The notes beneath the pieces are model-generated. The model made no database searches. It saw only the letters and a list, made by a program, of their open reading frames with translations, and was not told the DNA's origin. This document shows positions 1-10,367 of a DNA stretch of 64,000 bases, in pieces. The position numbers were made by a program, and so were the translations under genes. The DNA is from Acidobacteriota bacterium (lineage in GTDB: Bacteria > Acidobacteriota > Terriglobia > Bryobacterales > Bryobacteraceae): the NCBI GenBank assembly GCA_029776225.1, contig JAKOTR010000032.1, forward strand, positions 62,001 to 126,000, in the 5' to 3' direction. Position 1 is the stretch's first letter; the number at the start of each line of letters is the position of its first letter.

Positions 1-1167
1 GGCGAATCCTACCTGGTGCTTTTGAGCGACGGCAACCCGACGCGCGGCGCGATTCGCACCGCAACACTGGCATCGAGGTATGCGGCGAAGTGGCAGCAGG
101 CGCGGCCGCGGACGTACGTGTTCGCTGTCGGCGACGACGCCAACATGCCGCTGCTGAAAATGCTGGCGCGCAGCGACGGCATTGTCGAGTGGGTGCGCTC
201 CACCGAACCGCCGGAGTTCAAGCTGAATGCCTTTGTTTCCAGGATCGGGCGGCGGCCGATAGAAAACCTTCGGTTTGCCGCCGCGCCGGCATCGAATTTC
301 GACATGGTGTACCCGCTGGAGAGCGGCACCTTCGGCGGCTCCGTGGCGGCGTGGGTCGGGCAATACAAGCAGCCGGGACAGGCAACGTTCACCATTCGCG
401 GCGTGCGCGACGGAAAGCCGCTGGACATCCGCGCGCAGGCGGCGCTGCCTGCGCAGAGCGCCGATCATCCGCACTTGCCGCGCACCTGGGCGCGCGCACG
501 GGTGGACGCGCTGCTCGAAAAAATCGAACGCGAGGGCGAGGATCGCGCTACCATCGACGAGATCATACGGCTGGCGCGGAAATACAAGTTCGTTACGCCC
601 TACACGTCGTTTCTCGCCGCGCCGCGCGCTCTGCTGCGCCCGCGGTTGATCCGTCCGGGAGATCCGGTGCTGCGGGTGAGGACCGATCCCTCGGTGGTGT
701 CTGTGACCGCGCTGTTTCCCTTCGGGCTGGTGAAGGAACTGCGCTATCTGAAGCGCGAGGACATCTGGCAGACGCGGTTTCTCGCGCCCGTGGACATGAA
801 CGACGGCACCTATCGCGTGCGGCTGCTGCTCCGCGACCGCTCCGGCCACGTCTACCGCGAATCGAAGACGTTTGTCATCGCGAGCAAGCCTCCGGTGGTG
901 CGCGTGCGGCTGGAAAAGGAACGGTTCCGGCGTGGCGAGACGGTGCGCATCCGCGCCGCTGCTTCCGAGACCACGCGCACGCTGACCGCGCGCATGTACG
1001 GCATCGCGCCTGTCAACCTGAGATGGAATGCGCGCGAGAAGACAAATACGGGCGAGTTTGTCGTGCCTGCGCACTTGCCGGCCGGCCGCTACACCATGAC
1101 GGTAACGGCTGAGGACTTCGCGCACAACATCGGAACCCAGGAGGTGGCCCTTGAAGTGGTTCCGTAG
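1..1167 (+). CDS. VWA-domain protein, 5' end truncated by window edge
   Basis: The reading frame is open from base 1, so the true start and the N-terminal part of the domain lie outside. The fragment begins inside a von Willebrand factor A fold: its first residues read GESYLVLLSDG, the strand carrying the last metal-site aspartate of VWA domains. The DxSxS part must lie upstream. The rest (about residues 220-388 of the fragment) looks like beta-sandwich material. By family knowledge such VIT/VWA-type proteins are exported and bind ligands or partner proteins; no enzymatic motif is visible. The stop overlaps the next gene by 17 bases, so it is probably translated together with the TPR, DUF3352-like, transpeptidase-like and SpoIID-like genes that follow. 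Internal GTG or ATG codons are not the real start. Confidence 0.75.
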   Translation, partial: GESYLVLLSDGNPTRGAIRTATLASRYAAKWQQARPRTYVFAVGDDANMPLLKMLARSDGIVEWVRSTEPPEFKLNAFVSRIGRRPIENLRFAAAPASNFDMVYPLESGTFGGSVAAWVGQYKQPGQATFTIRGVRDGKPLDIRAQAALPAQSADHPHLPRTWARARVDALLEKIEREGEDRATIDEIIRLARKYKFVTPYTSFLAAPRALLRPRLIRPGDPVLRVRTDPSVVSVTALFPFGLVKELRYLKREDIWQTRFLAPVDMNDGTYRVRLLLRDRSGHVYRESKTFVIASKPPVVRVRLEKERFRRGETVRIRAAASETTRTLTARMYGIAPVNLRWNAREKTNTGEFVVPAHLPAGRYTMTVTAEDFAHNIGTQEVALEVVP

Positions 1168-4100
1168 CCGTGTCCTGTTGCCGGCATGCGGCGCGGCTGC
1201 CGCGCTGGCCCTCTATGCGGACCTGCCCGCGTGGTTGCAGCACATCCCGGCGCTGCCGGGGCGCGAAGGCGTGTTCTTCCGGACGGAGCCGATGCCGGGC
1301 GGGCCCGTGGCGGTGCGGCGTCCTCCGGCGGAAGCGAGGGCCGAGCTGACGAAACTGATCGCGGCCGCGCCAGCCGACGCCGAACTGCACGCGCTGCGGG
1401 CGCGGGTATCCGAGGAGCAGCTCGATTTCACCGCGGCGGAGCAGGACTGGCTGCGGTTCGCCGAATTAGCGCCGGATAAGGCCGCGGGACAGCTCGCGCT
1501 GGCGGATTTCTACCACCGGCGGCTGCGGCCGGACGATGAACTTCGCGCGCTGGCCGCGGCGGCGGCACAACCCACGCCGCCCCAGGAAAGTCTCCAGCCC
1601 GCTTCGCAACAGCGGTCCTGGCGCGCATTTGAGCGCGCGGTGGCGCTTGTCGAGGCGCAGGCGTTGCCTGTGGAAACGGGTCTCACGCAATTCCGTGCGT
1701 GGATCGCGCGGTATCCGCAGGAGCGGGCCGCTTACCAGCGGTTCTTCGACTACGCCCTGGCGCACAAACGGTTTGACGCGGCGTCTGAGGTGATCGCCGC
1801 GCACCAGAAGGCGTTCCCTGAGGACGCCGTGTTCCCGGTGAGCGCGCGTGCGCGCATCGAAGAGAGCCGGGGATCCGTGGAGCAGGCGCTGGCCGTTTAC
1901 GATCGCGCGTTCGAGCCGCTGTGGCCGCCCGAGCTGGTCAAGGAATACTTCGGTTTGCTGGAGCGAACACGCAACCTGCGGCGCTTTCTCGAGCGTGCGC
2001 GGGCAGCGCTTGCGGCGAATCCGAACGACCTCAACGCCGCGGTCCGCATTTTCTATTACTACCAGCAGCAGGGCAATCTGCCGGCGGCGCAGCGGACGCT
2101 CGTCGAGTTCCGCTCGCGCAGGCAGGCGCGGCAGGCTGCATTGACCGCCGAGGAGCTCTGGATACTGGCGCGGCTGTTTGAAGCCACGCAGCAGTACGAG
2201 GAGGCGGTCCGCAATTACTACGACCTGTACACGCTGGCCGGCAGCGGCGCGGATGCCGAGCGCGCGCTGGCGGGGATCATCCGCGTCCTGTTCACCGCCC
2301 CAGAGCAGCCCATACGGTTCGGCGCGGGCGACCTCTCGTTCTACAAAGACGTCGCCACGATGGACCCGCACCCCGGGTTTCTCAACGGCATCCTGTCGCT
2401 CCTGCTGAACTCGACGCATCCGCAGAGCCAGTTTGCGGAGGAGAACCGCGCCTCGGCAGCCTACTTCCACCGCGTGCGCGCGGCCGAACTGCTGGAGCTG
2501 TTCGATTCGCGCTTTCCCAACTCCACGCAGCGCCCGGCGCTGCTCTACCAGCTTGTCTCGGCGTACGCCACCTACGGCGACAGCGACGGCGTGATCCGCG
2601 CAGCGCGGCGGTTCCTGGCCGCGTTCCCTCAAGCCTCGCAGCGGACCGCGGTGGCGCTGCTCATGGCCGACGCCTTCGCGCGCAAGAACGACGAGCAGCA
2701 GGAGTTCGCCGTATATGACTCCCTGCTCAAGGAACTGGCCGCGCAAGCTCAAGGCGCGCCCCTGCGCGAGCCCGACTATCAGAAGGTGCTCAACCGCTAC
2801 ATCGCGCGGCTGGTATCGCTCAAGCGCCCGCTCGACGCGCTGCGCGTCCTGCGGCAGGAAATCGACCGCAATCCGAACGACGAGGGCCTGTATGAGCGGT
2901 TGGCGGCGTTTCTGCAACAGAACCGGCTGGATGCGGAGGTGGAACAGGTCTACCGGCGCGCGATCCAGCAATTCGGCGGGACGTCGTGGTACGACAGGCT
3001 GGCGCGCTGGTATCTGCGGCAAAAGCAGACGGCGGCATTCCAGCAGCTCACGCGCGAGGTGGTGGACATTTTTTCCGGCACGGACCTCGAACGCTACTTC
3101 CGCCAGGTGGTCAGTCCGGGGGCGGTCGGCGCAGGGATGTATCTGCAGGTGAACCTCTATGCCCACCAGCGCTTCCCGAACAACCTCGTGTTCGTGAACA
3201 ACCTGCTTGGCGCTTACACCGCCCGCGGCACTGCGGATCCGGCCGCCTGGCAGCGGCTGCTGCGCCGCTACTGGTATTTCGACGACGGCTTGCGCGCCAC
3301 GTTCTTCCGCTTCCTGGCCGGATCGCAGCAGCTCGATGCCGAGCTGAACGAGGCCCGCAACGCCGGGCCGGGCAACCTGGCCGCGGTGCGGTTCGTCGCC
3401 GAAGCGGAAGCCTGGCGCTCGCACTTCGAGCAGGCCGCGCCGGGATTCGACGCGCTCGCGGCGCAGCATCCGGCGGACGCAGGAATCGCCCAGCGCGCGG
3501 CGGCGCTCAACCGGTCGCTCGCGGCGTTCGATCCGCAATGTGCGGCGCGAGCCGTCGCGATCGAAGAGAAGCTGCACCAGTTCGCGCCGCGCGATAGCAC
3601 CACGCTCACCAGAATCGGAGAGACCTATGCCGACCGCGAGCTGTTCGACAGCGCCCGGCCATACTGGAACCGCATCGCCGCCATCGAGCCCGGTAAGCCC
3701 GACGGGTACCTGGAAGCGGCCACGACTTTCTGGGATTACTTCCTGTACGACGACGCGCTGCGGCTGATTGAAGAGGGCCGCGCCAGGCTCAACAACCCTT
3801 CGCTTTTTGCCTACGAAGCGGGCGCGATCTACGAGAACAAGCGCGACTACGCGCGGGCGGTGGCAGAGTACATGAAGGGCGCCGCGCCGGGCTCGTCCGC
3901 GCGAGCGCGGCTCATACAGCTTTCGCGCCGGCCCGCGCAGCAGGCCCTGGTCGAAAAGCTCACCATCCAGCGGGCTTCTGGAACCAACCCGGACCCGGCC
4001 GCCGTAGCACTGCGCACGGCGGTGCTCGAAGCGCAGAACCGGCGCGACGACCTGCGGCGGTTCCTCATCGATGTGGCGGGGCGCACCTCGTCCATGGAGT

Positions 4101-7100
4101 TGCTGGAGACCATTCGCAACACCGCGAGCAGGGCGGGGCTGGACGAGGCGGAGGAACGCGCGCTCGAGCGCCAGATCGCGGTGACAGGGGATCCCATCGA
4201 GCGCATGCGGCTGCGCCTCGCCCTGATGCGCTTCTATGAGGGGCGCCGTGACGTGCAGCGCGCGCGCCGAGCTGTCGAGGAGCTCTACAGACAACACCCG
4301 GAGATCCGCGGCGTCGTTCGCGCGACGGTGGATTTCTACTGGCGCAACAACATGCAGCGGCAGGCCATCGCCGTGCTGCGGCGCGCCATCGCCTCAGCCG
4401 CCGCTCCGCTGAAACAGCAGTTCACACTCGAAGCGGCGAGGAAGTCAACCGAGAGCGGCGACATTCAGGGCGCGCGCCAGTTGCTCGACACACTGCTCAA
4501 AGCCGAACCCCACAACCCAACCTATCTCGCGGCCATGGCGGAGACTTACGCGCGGCAGGGCGACGACCGAGGGCTGCGCGACTTTTACACGCGCAAAATC
4601 GCCGAGATCAAGGACCAGAATCTGCGGACCACGCTGCGGCGCGGGCTAATTCCCGTGCTCACGCGGCAGAAGGACTACGTCGCCGCCATCGATCAGTACA
4701 TCGAGATCATCAAGGCGTTTCCGGAAGACGAGGGCGTTGTGCGCGAGGCCGCCTCCTACGCCTCCGCGCATGGTTGCGAGGAACGGCTCCGCGGCTATTT
4801 TGCGAAGGCCGTGGCCGATTATCCCAGAGATTACCGCTGGCCGATGGTCCTGGCCCGCCTGAACACGTTCTTCGAAGACATTCCGGCGGCCATCACCGCA
4901 TACGGGCAGGCCACCGCGATCCGCCCGGACCGCGTGGACCTGCACATCGCGCGCGCCTCGCTCCAGGAGCGCCTCATGCGGTTCGACGACGCGCTGGCCA
5001 GTTACCAAAAAATCTACGAGCTGACCTACCGCGATCCGCAATGGATGCGCAAGTCCGCCGAGGTGTATGCCCGGCGCGGGCAGGCGGATGCGGCGGTGAA
5101 AGCGCTGCGCGAAGCTTTCATCGAGGGCCGCCCGGAACGCCCCGAGCCGTTCTTCGAAGTCGCGCGCATTCTGGATTCGTGGAACCTGCTCGATGCCGCG
5201 CGCCGTTTCGCCGAGCGCGGGGTGGAGCTTGCCGGGGTGAACCTGCTCGCGGATCGCGATTACATTCCCGGAGCTCAGACGTACGCGCGAGTGATGACGA
5301 GACTCCGCGCTCATGAAGAAGCCTACGCCCGCCTTGAAAAGCTGGCCGTGGATGACGCCACGCGCGGCGTGCTCGATTGGGTGCTTGCCGACATGTCCTC
5401 CGCGGTGAGCATCTACTTCACTCCCGAGGAGAAGGCATCGTTTGAAGCTTTTCTGAGCCGGCAAACGCCTTCTCCATCGCTCATCACAATCGCGGGACGC
5501 GCGGGCCTGCACGACTTCGAGGCACGGCGCCTCTTCGAGCAGATGATGGCGCGCCCCGGGAAGGCACGCGAGGAGGAGCAGCACTTATCCTGGCTCCAAG
5601 AGCGCCGCATGGAGTTCGGCGACCTTGCCCAAAAGCTGCTGGCTTACTGGAAGGCGCATCCGCCCGCGCAGGACCGCGACCGGTTGCTCATCGATGCGGC
5701 GGAGGCATACCGCCTGGCGGGGGACGAGAAGGGTGAGTTGTCCGCGCTGGCGCTCAAGCAGCGCAGTTCGGCATTGACGGGCGACCCGCTCCAGCGTTAC
5801 CTCGAGCTGCTGCTGCGGCACGACCCGCAGAGATTGGTCGCGCTGGCCGGAGCGGCCACCGAACTGGAGCGCAATGCGGCGGCGAACGCGGCAATGGCGA
5901 GCGGCGATCCGGCTCTGGCGCTGCGCGCGGTGGCGGCGCGCGGAAACGGAATGCCCCCGGTCTGGACCAGCGCCTACACCGCGCTTGCCGGACTCTACTA
6001 CGCGGGCACAGGTCCCTCGGTGGAGGACGCTTTCCGCGACGCGCTCGGAGCGGGCACACTCGGCGACCGGCTCGGCAAGCCGGTGGACCGCACGCGGCAG
6101 CTCGCCGGCAGCATCTGGTTCTACTACGGAACCGCGTACGGCGCTTATCGTGCGGCGAAGAAGACCGGCGATCCCGAAGACTACCTCCCGGCGCTGCTAG
6201 AGGGCTCGCCCGCCAGTGCGAACGCCTACGTCACGCTGGCGGATTACTACCGCGAAACCGGCCAGCCCGGCCGCGCGCTGGCCGATTACGCCCGCGCCGT
6301 TGAACTCGATCCGAACCGCGGCGACATCGAAGCCCGCATGGCCGAAGTGCTCTGGGATGAGGGAAGGCGCGACGAAGCCATCGCGCACTGGAAAGCGGCG
6401 TTCGCTGCATTTCGCAGGCTGCTGGACGGCCGCATACCGGAAACATTCTGGGGCGTTGTCGAACGCCTTCTCCAGAGCGTTGGCCGGCGGAAACTGCTGC
6501 CGCAGGTGCGCCAGGAGGCCGATGCCGTGCTGCGCACCTATATCCGGCGAAACGGAGGCTACCGCTCCGAACCGCTGTTGCGCGCGGCATACGACGCCGG
6601 CGGCATCGACTGGGTCATCGATCTTGTTCGCGCCGCGGAGCAGCCGCTCCCGATCTACACATCGATCATCGACGCCCGGTGGCTGCCGGAAGCGGCGCGC
6701 GAGCAGGTCTATCGCCAGATCCTCGATGCGGCCGCCGCGCAGGCGGCGCAGGCCACCGCGGATTACCAGTACCGGCAGGAGGAGTTGCGGGAGTGGCGCT
6801 TCCGCTGGATCGGCTACCTCGTCGACACAAAGCAGGCCGCCCGTGCGCAAACCGAACTCGAAGCCCTGCCGGAAGACATGCGCGGGGACTACAGGGCGCA
6901 GTTGCTCGAAATCCGCATCGCGGCCCAACGGGGTACGCTGGCGGCGCTCATCGAGCGCTACGGCCGCGAGCCCGACACAGCGCCGACCTTCGATCTGTTG
7001 CGCAATACCGCGGCGCGGCTCAGGGAAAACGGCGACGACGCCGGCGCACGCCGCGTGCTCGAATTCGCGTACACGCGCGAACTGGATGAGCGCAATTTCA

Positions 7101-8005
7101 GTTCCGCGAACTTCCTGGGGCTGGCGGAGTTGCGGCTTGAAACCGGCGACACGGCGGCAGCCGTTGCTCTTCTGCGCCGCATGACGCTGGTGGCCGGCGA
7201 GCCGTTCGAAAACCTTGTGCCGGCGGCGGACCTGTTGATTAAGTATGGCCATACAACCGAGGCGAGGCAGTTTCTCTCCGAGCGCGTGAAGGCGGTCCCG
7301 TGGGACTTCGCCGCGCGGGTAAAGCTGGGAGACGCTGCCGTGGCGGCCGCGCCGGAAGCCCCGTACGCGCTGCGCGCACAGGCGGCGTTGCTGAAGCCCG
7401 CGGGGAAAACGGGCAGCGCGGAGCTCGACCTGCTCGCATCGGGCGCGATCACGCCGGCGGCGGCCGAACAGCCGTTCTTCTACCACGCTCGCATTGAGGC
7501 CGCCCGGACAACTTCCGATGCGGCCGTGCGCATCCGCCTGCTGAGGGGCGCGCTTGCCATTGATCCGAACGCGAACGATGCGCGGCTGGCCCTCTTCCGC
7601 GCCGCGCTCGCCGGCGGCGAATACCAGACCGCGCTATCCTCCATGGAACCGATGCTCATTACCGTGCGCTCGCTGTTGAGCCGGCCCGATCCGGGTGAGG
7701 GACCCGCTCCGCCCCATCTCTCCGGGATGTTTCTGGCTGAAACCGGGCTCGGCGCGCGCGAGCGCGGCGCGCTGGCCGAGGGACTCGGCCTTGCGTCGGA
7801 GAAGGTGGGGCGCCCAGGCGCGGCAATCGTTTTCTACCGGATCGCGCTGGCGCTCGAACCCACGCAGGGCGCACGCGACGCGCTCGACCGCCTGCGCGCG
7901 GAACAGGACCGCCGGGCGCGGGACGCGCAGCGCAGGCCGGTAATTTCAGAGGGGCTCGAGCAGGAGCGGCTGGTCCGCCCCCGTCTGAATGGAGGCTCGC
8001 AATGA
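1151..8005 (+). CDS. Giant tetratricopeptide-repeat protein (2284 aa)
   Basis: The start is TTG at 1151, six bases after a perfect AGGAGG (1139-1144) inside the end of the VWA gene. Residues 5-25 are hydrophobic and preceded by K/R, which looks like a signal peptide or N-terminal anchor, so the protein is probably periplasmic or membrane attached. Nearly all the rest consists of degenerate TPR-type helix pairs with A-x-x-x-Y/L and P-N-D/N turns. Several copies are close to consensus, for example near residues 1690-1760 (ASANAYVTLADYYRETGQ). No catalytic domain was recognised. TPR solenoids act as protein-binding scaffolds; here the likely partners are the products of the co-translated VWA, transpeptidase-like and SpoIID-like genes (inference). 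The gene ends in an ATGA overlap with the next one. The size is far above typical TPR proteins. Confidence 0.85.
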   Translation: MKWFRSRVLLPACGAAAALALYADLPAWLQHIPALPGREGVFFRTEPMPGGPVAVRRPPAEARAELTKLIAAAPADAELHALRARVSEEQLDFTAAEQDWLRFAELAPDKAAGQLALADFYHRRLRPDDELRALAAAAAQPTPPQESLQPASQQRSWRAFERAVALVEAQALPVETGLTQFRAWIARYPQERAAYQRFFDYALAHKRFDAASEVIAAHQKAFPEDAVFPVSARARIEESRGSVEQALAVYDRAFEPLWPPELVKEYFGLLERTRNLRRFLERARAALAANPNDLNAAVRIFYYYQQQGNLPAAQRTLVEFRSRRQARQAALTAEELWILARLFEATQQYEEAVRNYYDLYTLAGSGADAERALAGIIRVLFTAPEQPIRFGAGDLSFYKDVATMDPHPGFLNGILSLLLNSTHPQSQFAEENRASAAYFHRVRAAELLELFDSRFPNSTQRPALLYQLVSAYATYGDSDGVIRAARRFLAAFPQASQRTAVALLMADAFARKNDEQQEFAVYDSLLKELAAQAQGAPLREPDYQKVLNRYIARLVSLKRPLDALRVLRQEIDRNPNDEGLYERLAAFLQQNRLDAEVEQVYRRAIQQFGGTSWYDRLARWYLRQKQTAAFQQLTREVVDIFSGTDLERYFRQVVSPGAVGAGMYLQVNLYAHQRFPNNLVFVNNLLGAYTARGTADPAAWQRLLRRYWYFDDGLRATFFRFLAGSQQLDAELNEARNAGPGNLAAVRFVAEAEAWRSHFEQAAPGFDALAAQHPADAGIAQRAAALNRSLAAFDPQCAARAVAIEEKLHQFAPRDSTTLTRIGETYADRELFDSARPYWNRIAAIEPGKPDGYLEAATTFWDYFLYDDALRLIEEGRARLNNPSLFAYEAGAIYENKRDYARAVAEYMKGAAPGSSARARLIQLSRRPAQQALVEKLTIQRASGTNPDPAAVALRTAVLEAQNRRDDLRRFLIDVAGRTSSMELLETIRNTASRAGLDEAEERALERQIAVTGDPIERMRLRLALMRFYEGRRDVQRARRAVEELYRQHPEIRGVVRATVDFYWRNNMQRQAIAVLRRAIASAAAPLKQQFTLEAARKSTESGDIQGARQLLDTLLKAEPHNPTYLAAMAETYARQGDDRGLRDFYTRKIAEIKDQNLRTTLRRGLIPVLTRQKDYVAAIDQYIEIIKAFPEDEGVVREAASYASAHGCEERLRGYFAKAVADYPRDYRWPMVLARLNTFFEDIPAAITAYGQATAIRPDRVDLHIARASLQERLMRFDDALASYQKIYELTYRDPQWMRKSAEVYARRGQADAAVKALREAFIEGRPERPEPFFEVARILDSWNLLDAARRFAERGVELAGVNLLADRDYIPGAQTYARVMTRLRAHEEAYARLEKLAVDDATRGVLDWVLADMSSAVSIYFTPEEKASFEAFLSRQTPSPSLITIAGRAGLHDFEARRLFEQMMARPGKAREEEQHLSWLQERRMEFGDLAQKLLAYWKAHPPAQDRDRLLIDAAEAYRLAGDEKGELSALALKQRSSALTGDPLQRYLELLLRHDPQRLVALAGAATELERNAAANAAMASGDPALALRAVAARGNGMPPVWTSAYTALAGLYYAGTGPSVEDAFRDALGAGTLGDRLGKPVDRTRQLAGSIWFYYGTAYGAYRAAKKTGDPEDYLPALLEGSPASANAYVTLADYYRETGQPGRALADYARAVELDPNRGDIEARMAEVLWDEGRRDEAIAHWKAAFAAFRRLLDGRIPETFWGVVERLLQSVGRRKLLPQVRQEADAVLRTYIRRNGGYRSEPLLRAAYDAGGIDWVIDLVRAAEQPLPIYTSIIDARWLPEAAREQVYRQILDAAAAQAAQATADYQYRQEELREWRFRWIGYLVDTKQAARAQTELEALPEDMRGDYRAQLLEIRIAAQRGTLAALIERYGREPDTAPTFDLLRNTAARLRENGDDAGARRVLEFAYTRELDERNFSSANFLGLAELRLETGDTAAAVALLRRMTLVAGEPFENLVPAADLLIKYGHTTEARQFLSERVKAVPWDFAARVKLGDAAVAAAPEAPYALRAQAALLKPAGKTGSAELDLLASGAITPAAAEQPFFYHARIEAARTTSDAAVRIRLLRGALAIDPNANDARLALFRAALAGGEYQTALSSMEPMLITVRSLLSRPDPGEGPAPPHLSGMFLAETGLGARERGALAEGLGLASEKVGRPGAAIVFYRIALALEPTQGARDALDRLRAEQDRRARDAQRRPVISEGLEQERLVRPRLNGGSQ

Positions 8006-9621
8006 AACGGCGCATTGCACTCCCGCTCGCGTTGGTGGTGGGCGCTGTCTGGGCGCTGGTTCAAGCGCCGGCGCCGCGCAGCCTCGCCGGGTATGTTCCC
8101 GCCGGGCCGCTGCTGGTTCTTGAAGCCCGGGATTTCGCCGCGCTCCTTCGCGACTGGAACGGCTCCGCGGAAAAGAAGCTGTGGCTCGCCAGCGCCAATT
8201 TCGAGGTGTTCTCGCGCTCGCGGCTGTATCAGCGGCTCGCGGAGGCTCATAAGGAATTCGCCGCGGCGGCCGGGTTCCCTCCGGACATGTCTCTGCTCGA
8301 CTCGGCGGCGGGCGACGAGTCCGTGCTGGCGCTTTACGACATCGGCAAACTGGAATTCCTCTACATCACCAGGCTGCCCTCGGCGCGGGCCATCGAAACC
8401 ATGCTCTGGCGCACGCGCGGCAACTACGAGACTCGCCAGGCGGCGGGCGTCGATTACTTCGTGCGAGTGGACCCGGTTTCCCGCCGCGTTGCGGCTTTCG
8501 CAGCGACGAACGATTACCTGCTCATCGCCACGCGCGAGGACCTGATCCCCGCGGCGCTCAATCTGCTTGCGGGCTCGGGCGGCAGCGCCGTCACGAGCGA
8601 GGAATGGTATGCCGCCCCGGTGCGCGCCGCCAGACAGCGCGGCGAACTGCGGCTGGTGATGAACCTGGCCGCGCTGGTTCGCAGCCCATACTTCCGTTCG
8701 TACTGGGTGCAGCGGAACACGTCCGTCGTAAGTCAGTTCCATGCGGGCATCGCCGACGTTTTTCGCTCGCCCGCCGAAATTCGCGAAGAGCGCGTGCTGC
8801 TGCGGTTCGGGCAGGCGCCTCCAGCCGTGCGGAGCGCGGTGATGGGGCAGGCGCTGCAGATGGTTCCCGACGATGCCGGGCTGTTCCGCGCGTGGGCCAA
8901 CCCCACGCCGGAGGCCGCGCTCGAGGTGCTGGTGGCGCGGGTGCTCGATCCCCAGCCTGGACCCGAGCGGCCTTCCGAGATCGCCCCAACAGCCCCTGTG
9001 GCCAGCGTTGCCGGGACCGAGGAGGACCTGGAAACCCGCATCGACGAGCCGCCTCTCGCAAGGACCGGAGGCAGATTCGATTCCGCGCCGTTACGCAAAC
9101 TGTTCGAAGCCGCCGGGCTCCAGGCAATGATGGAAACCGGAGCGACTCGCGTACTGCCCGAGGGAGTGTTCGTCAATATCGATTCCGCCGTCGCGCTGAT
9201 CGCATCCTCGGATTGGGACGCCGGCGCAGTACGCAACGCGCTGAGCACCGCGGCGGAAACGGGTCCCCTGGGACGGATTGCGTTTGAGACCAGCGGGCGC
9301 GTGCTTGTCATCGGCAACTCGGCGGAGCTTGTGAAGAAGGTGGCCACGCGCGCCGCCGGACCCGCGCCGAACAGTGGAGCCGCGTACGCCGCGGCGTTCA
9401 ATGCCGCCGTTGAGCGCCCCAACTTCGAGAGGCTGACGACTCTGATTGACAGCGTGTCGAGCCGCGAACCGCGCGGGCCGGAGCGCCAGCCGCGATTCTT
9501 CTCGGAAAACATCGCCAGCCTGGGCCGGACGCTGGGGCGCGTGCAATCCATGGCAGTCGTGCGCGAGGACGCGGGCAACACGGTGACGGAAACCGTCACC
9601 TACCGCCTGGGGCAGCCATGA
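8002..9621 (+). CDS. DUF3352-like exported protein
   Basis: This 539-residue product starts with ATG in an ATGA overlap with the TPR gene and has GGAGG upstream. The N-terminus (KRR followed by about 17 hydrophobic residues) is a signal peptide or anchor. It is followed by GYVPAGPLLVLEARDFAALL, which resembles the opening of DUF3352 proteins, where a short 'pole of life' strand precedes a repeated alpha/beta unit. A second, related segment appears from about residue 330 (FDSAPLRKLFEAAG). DUF3352 proteins have no established function. Its place between a TPR scaffold and cell-wall enzymes suggests an envelope role, but this is inference only. It ends with another ATGA overlap into the transpeptidase-like gene. 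Confidence 0.65.
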   Translation: MKRRIALPLALVVGAVWALVQAPAPRSLAGYVPAGPLLVLEARDFAALLRDWNGSAEKKLWLASANFEVFSRSRLYQRLAEAHKEFAAAAGFPPDMSLLDSAAGDESVLALYDIGKLEFLYITRLPSARAIETMLWRTRGNYETRQAAGVDYFVRVDPVSRRVAAFAATNDYLLIATREDLIPAALNLLAGSGGSAVTSEEWYAAPVRAARQRGELRLVMNLAALVRSPYFRSYWVQRNTSVVSQFHAGIADVFRSPAEIREERVLLRFGQAPPAVRSAVMGQALQMVPDDAGLFRAWANPTPEAALEVLVARVLDPQPGPERPSEIAPTAPVASVAGTEEDLETRIDEPPLARTGGRFDSAPLRKLFEAAGLQAMMETGATRVLPEGVFVNIDSAVALIASSDWDAGAVRNALSTAAETGPLGRIAFETSGRVLVIGNSAELVKKVATRAAGPAPNSGAAYAAAFNAAVERPNFERLTTLIDSVSSREPRGPERQPRFFSENIASLGRTLGRVQSMAVVREDAGNTVTETVTYRLGQP

Positions 9622-10367
9622 AGTTCGCCCTGCTGATTCTCGCGGCGGCGACGCTCTACGAGCAGTCGGTGGCACGGCTGCTCGGCGAGCGCTTCTCCGA
9701 ACCCCACATCTCCCACCTGTTTGTGAAAGCGTCCACCGGCGAAATCTTAGGGGAGCGCTGGCCGGACGCGTCGCGGCCGGTAGCGCCCGGTTCGCTGGTA
9801 AAAGTCTTTACCGCGCTGGCTTACGGCGAAACGCACGGAAACCGGTTTCCGGAGTTGGCGTGCGGCAAAGACTCGGGGTGCTGGCTGCCGCGCGGGCACG
9901 GAAAAGTCGGGATCGTGGAAGCCGTGGCGCACTCTTGCAATGCTTACTTCCGCGTCCTGGCGAAAGGCGTGAGCGTGGAGGACGTGGCCGCGGCGGCGCG
10001 GCGATATGGCGTCGAACCGCCGCCCGCGGACGCTCCGGCCGAAGCGCTGGTGGGAATCGGCTCGGCGTGGAAGGTCACGCCGGTTTCGCTCGTCCGCGCC
10101 TACTGCCGGATGGCGTCGGACCCCTCGGCGGCGGTCCTGGTGCGCGGGCTGGCGCTCTCAGCGGTCTCGGGCACCGGCATCGGCGCGGGGTCCGGCCTGG
10201 TGAAAACGGGCACCGCTCCCTGCGTTCACCAACCGCGCGCCCCGGGAGATGGTTTCGCGATTCTCCTGTATCCCGCCGCGTCGCCTAAGTACGTGTTGCT
10301 AGTCAGAGTGCACGGGACTACCGGCGCTCGCGCCGCTGAAATTGCGGCGGCAGGACTGCCCCAATGA
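9618..10367 (+). CDS. Small penicillin-binding transpeptidase-like protein
   Basis: This 249-residue protein has the three motifs of the penicillin-binding transpeptidase fold: SLVK (S59, K62; the SxxK nucleophile motif), SCN (S106-N108; SxN) and KTG (K196-G198). The order is right, but the spacing is compact: about 250 residues in total against roughly 300 for the transpeptidase domain of a class B PBP. A short hydrophobic N-terminus (residues 3-13) suggests export. There is no glycosyltransferase or PBP dimerisation domain. By family it would acylate at peptidoglycan stem peptides, as a D,D-peptidase or transpeptidase. It could also be a beta-lactam-recognising sensor or an inactive relative. 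It overlaps both neighbours by four bases and is followed directly by a SpoIID-like glycan-cutting protein, so a joint peptidoglycan-remodelling role is a reasonable inference. Confidence 0.7.
   Translation: MKFALLILAAATLYEQSVARLLGERFSEPHISHLFVKASTGEILGERWPDASRPVAPGSLVKVFTALAYGETHGNRFPELACGKDSGCWLPRGHGKVGIVEAVAHSCNAYFRVLAKGVSVEDVAAAARRYGVEPPPADAPAEALVGIGSAWKVTPVSLVRAYCRMASDPSAAVLVRGLALSAVSGTGIGAGSGLVKTGTAPCVHQPRAPGDGFAILLYPAASPKYVLLVRVHGTTGARAAEIAAAGLPQ

Noticed and set aside
1466-4297. 943-codon open frame on the minus strand inside the TPR gene
   Set aside because: It is the antisense shadow of a GC-rich gene; no recognisable motif, and the plus-strand frame has clear TPR repeats and a good ribosome site.
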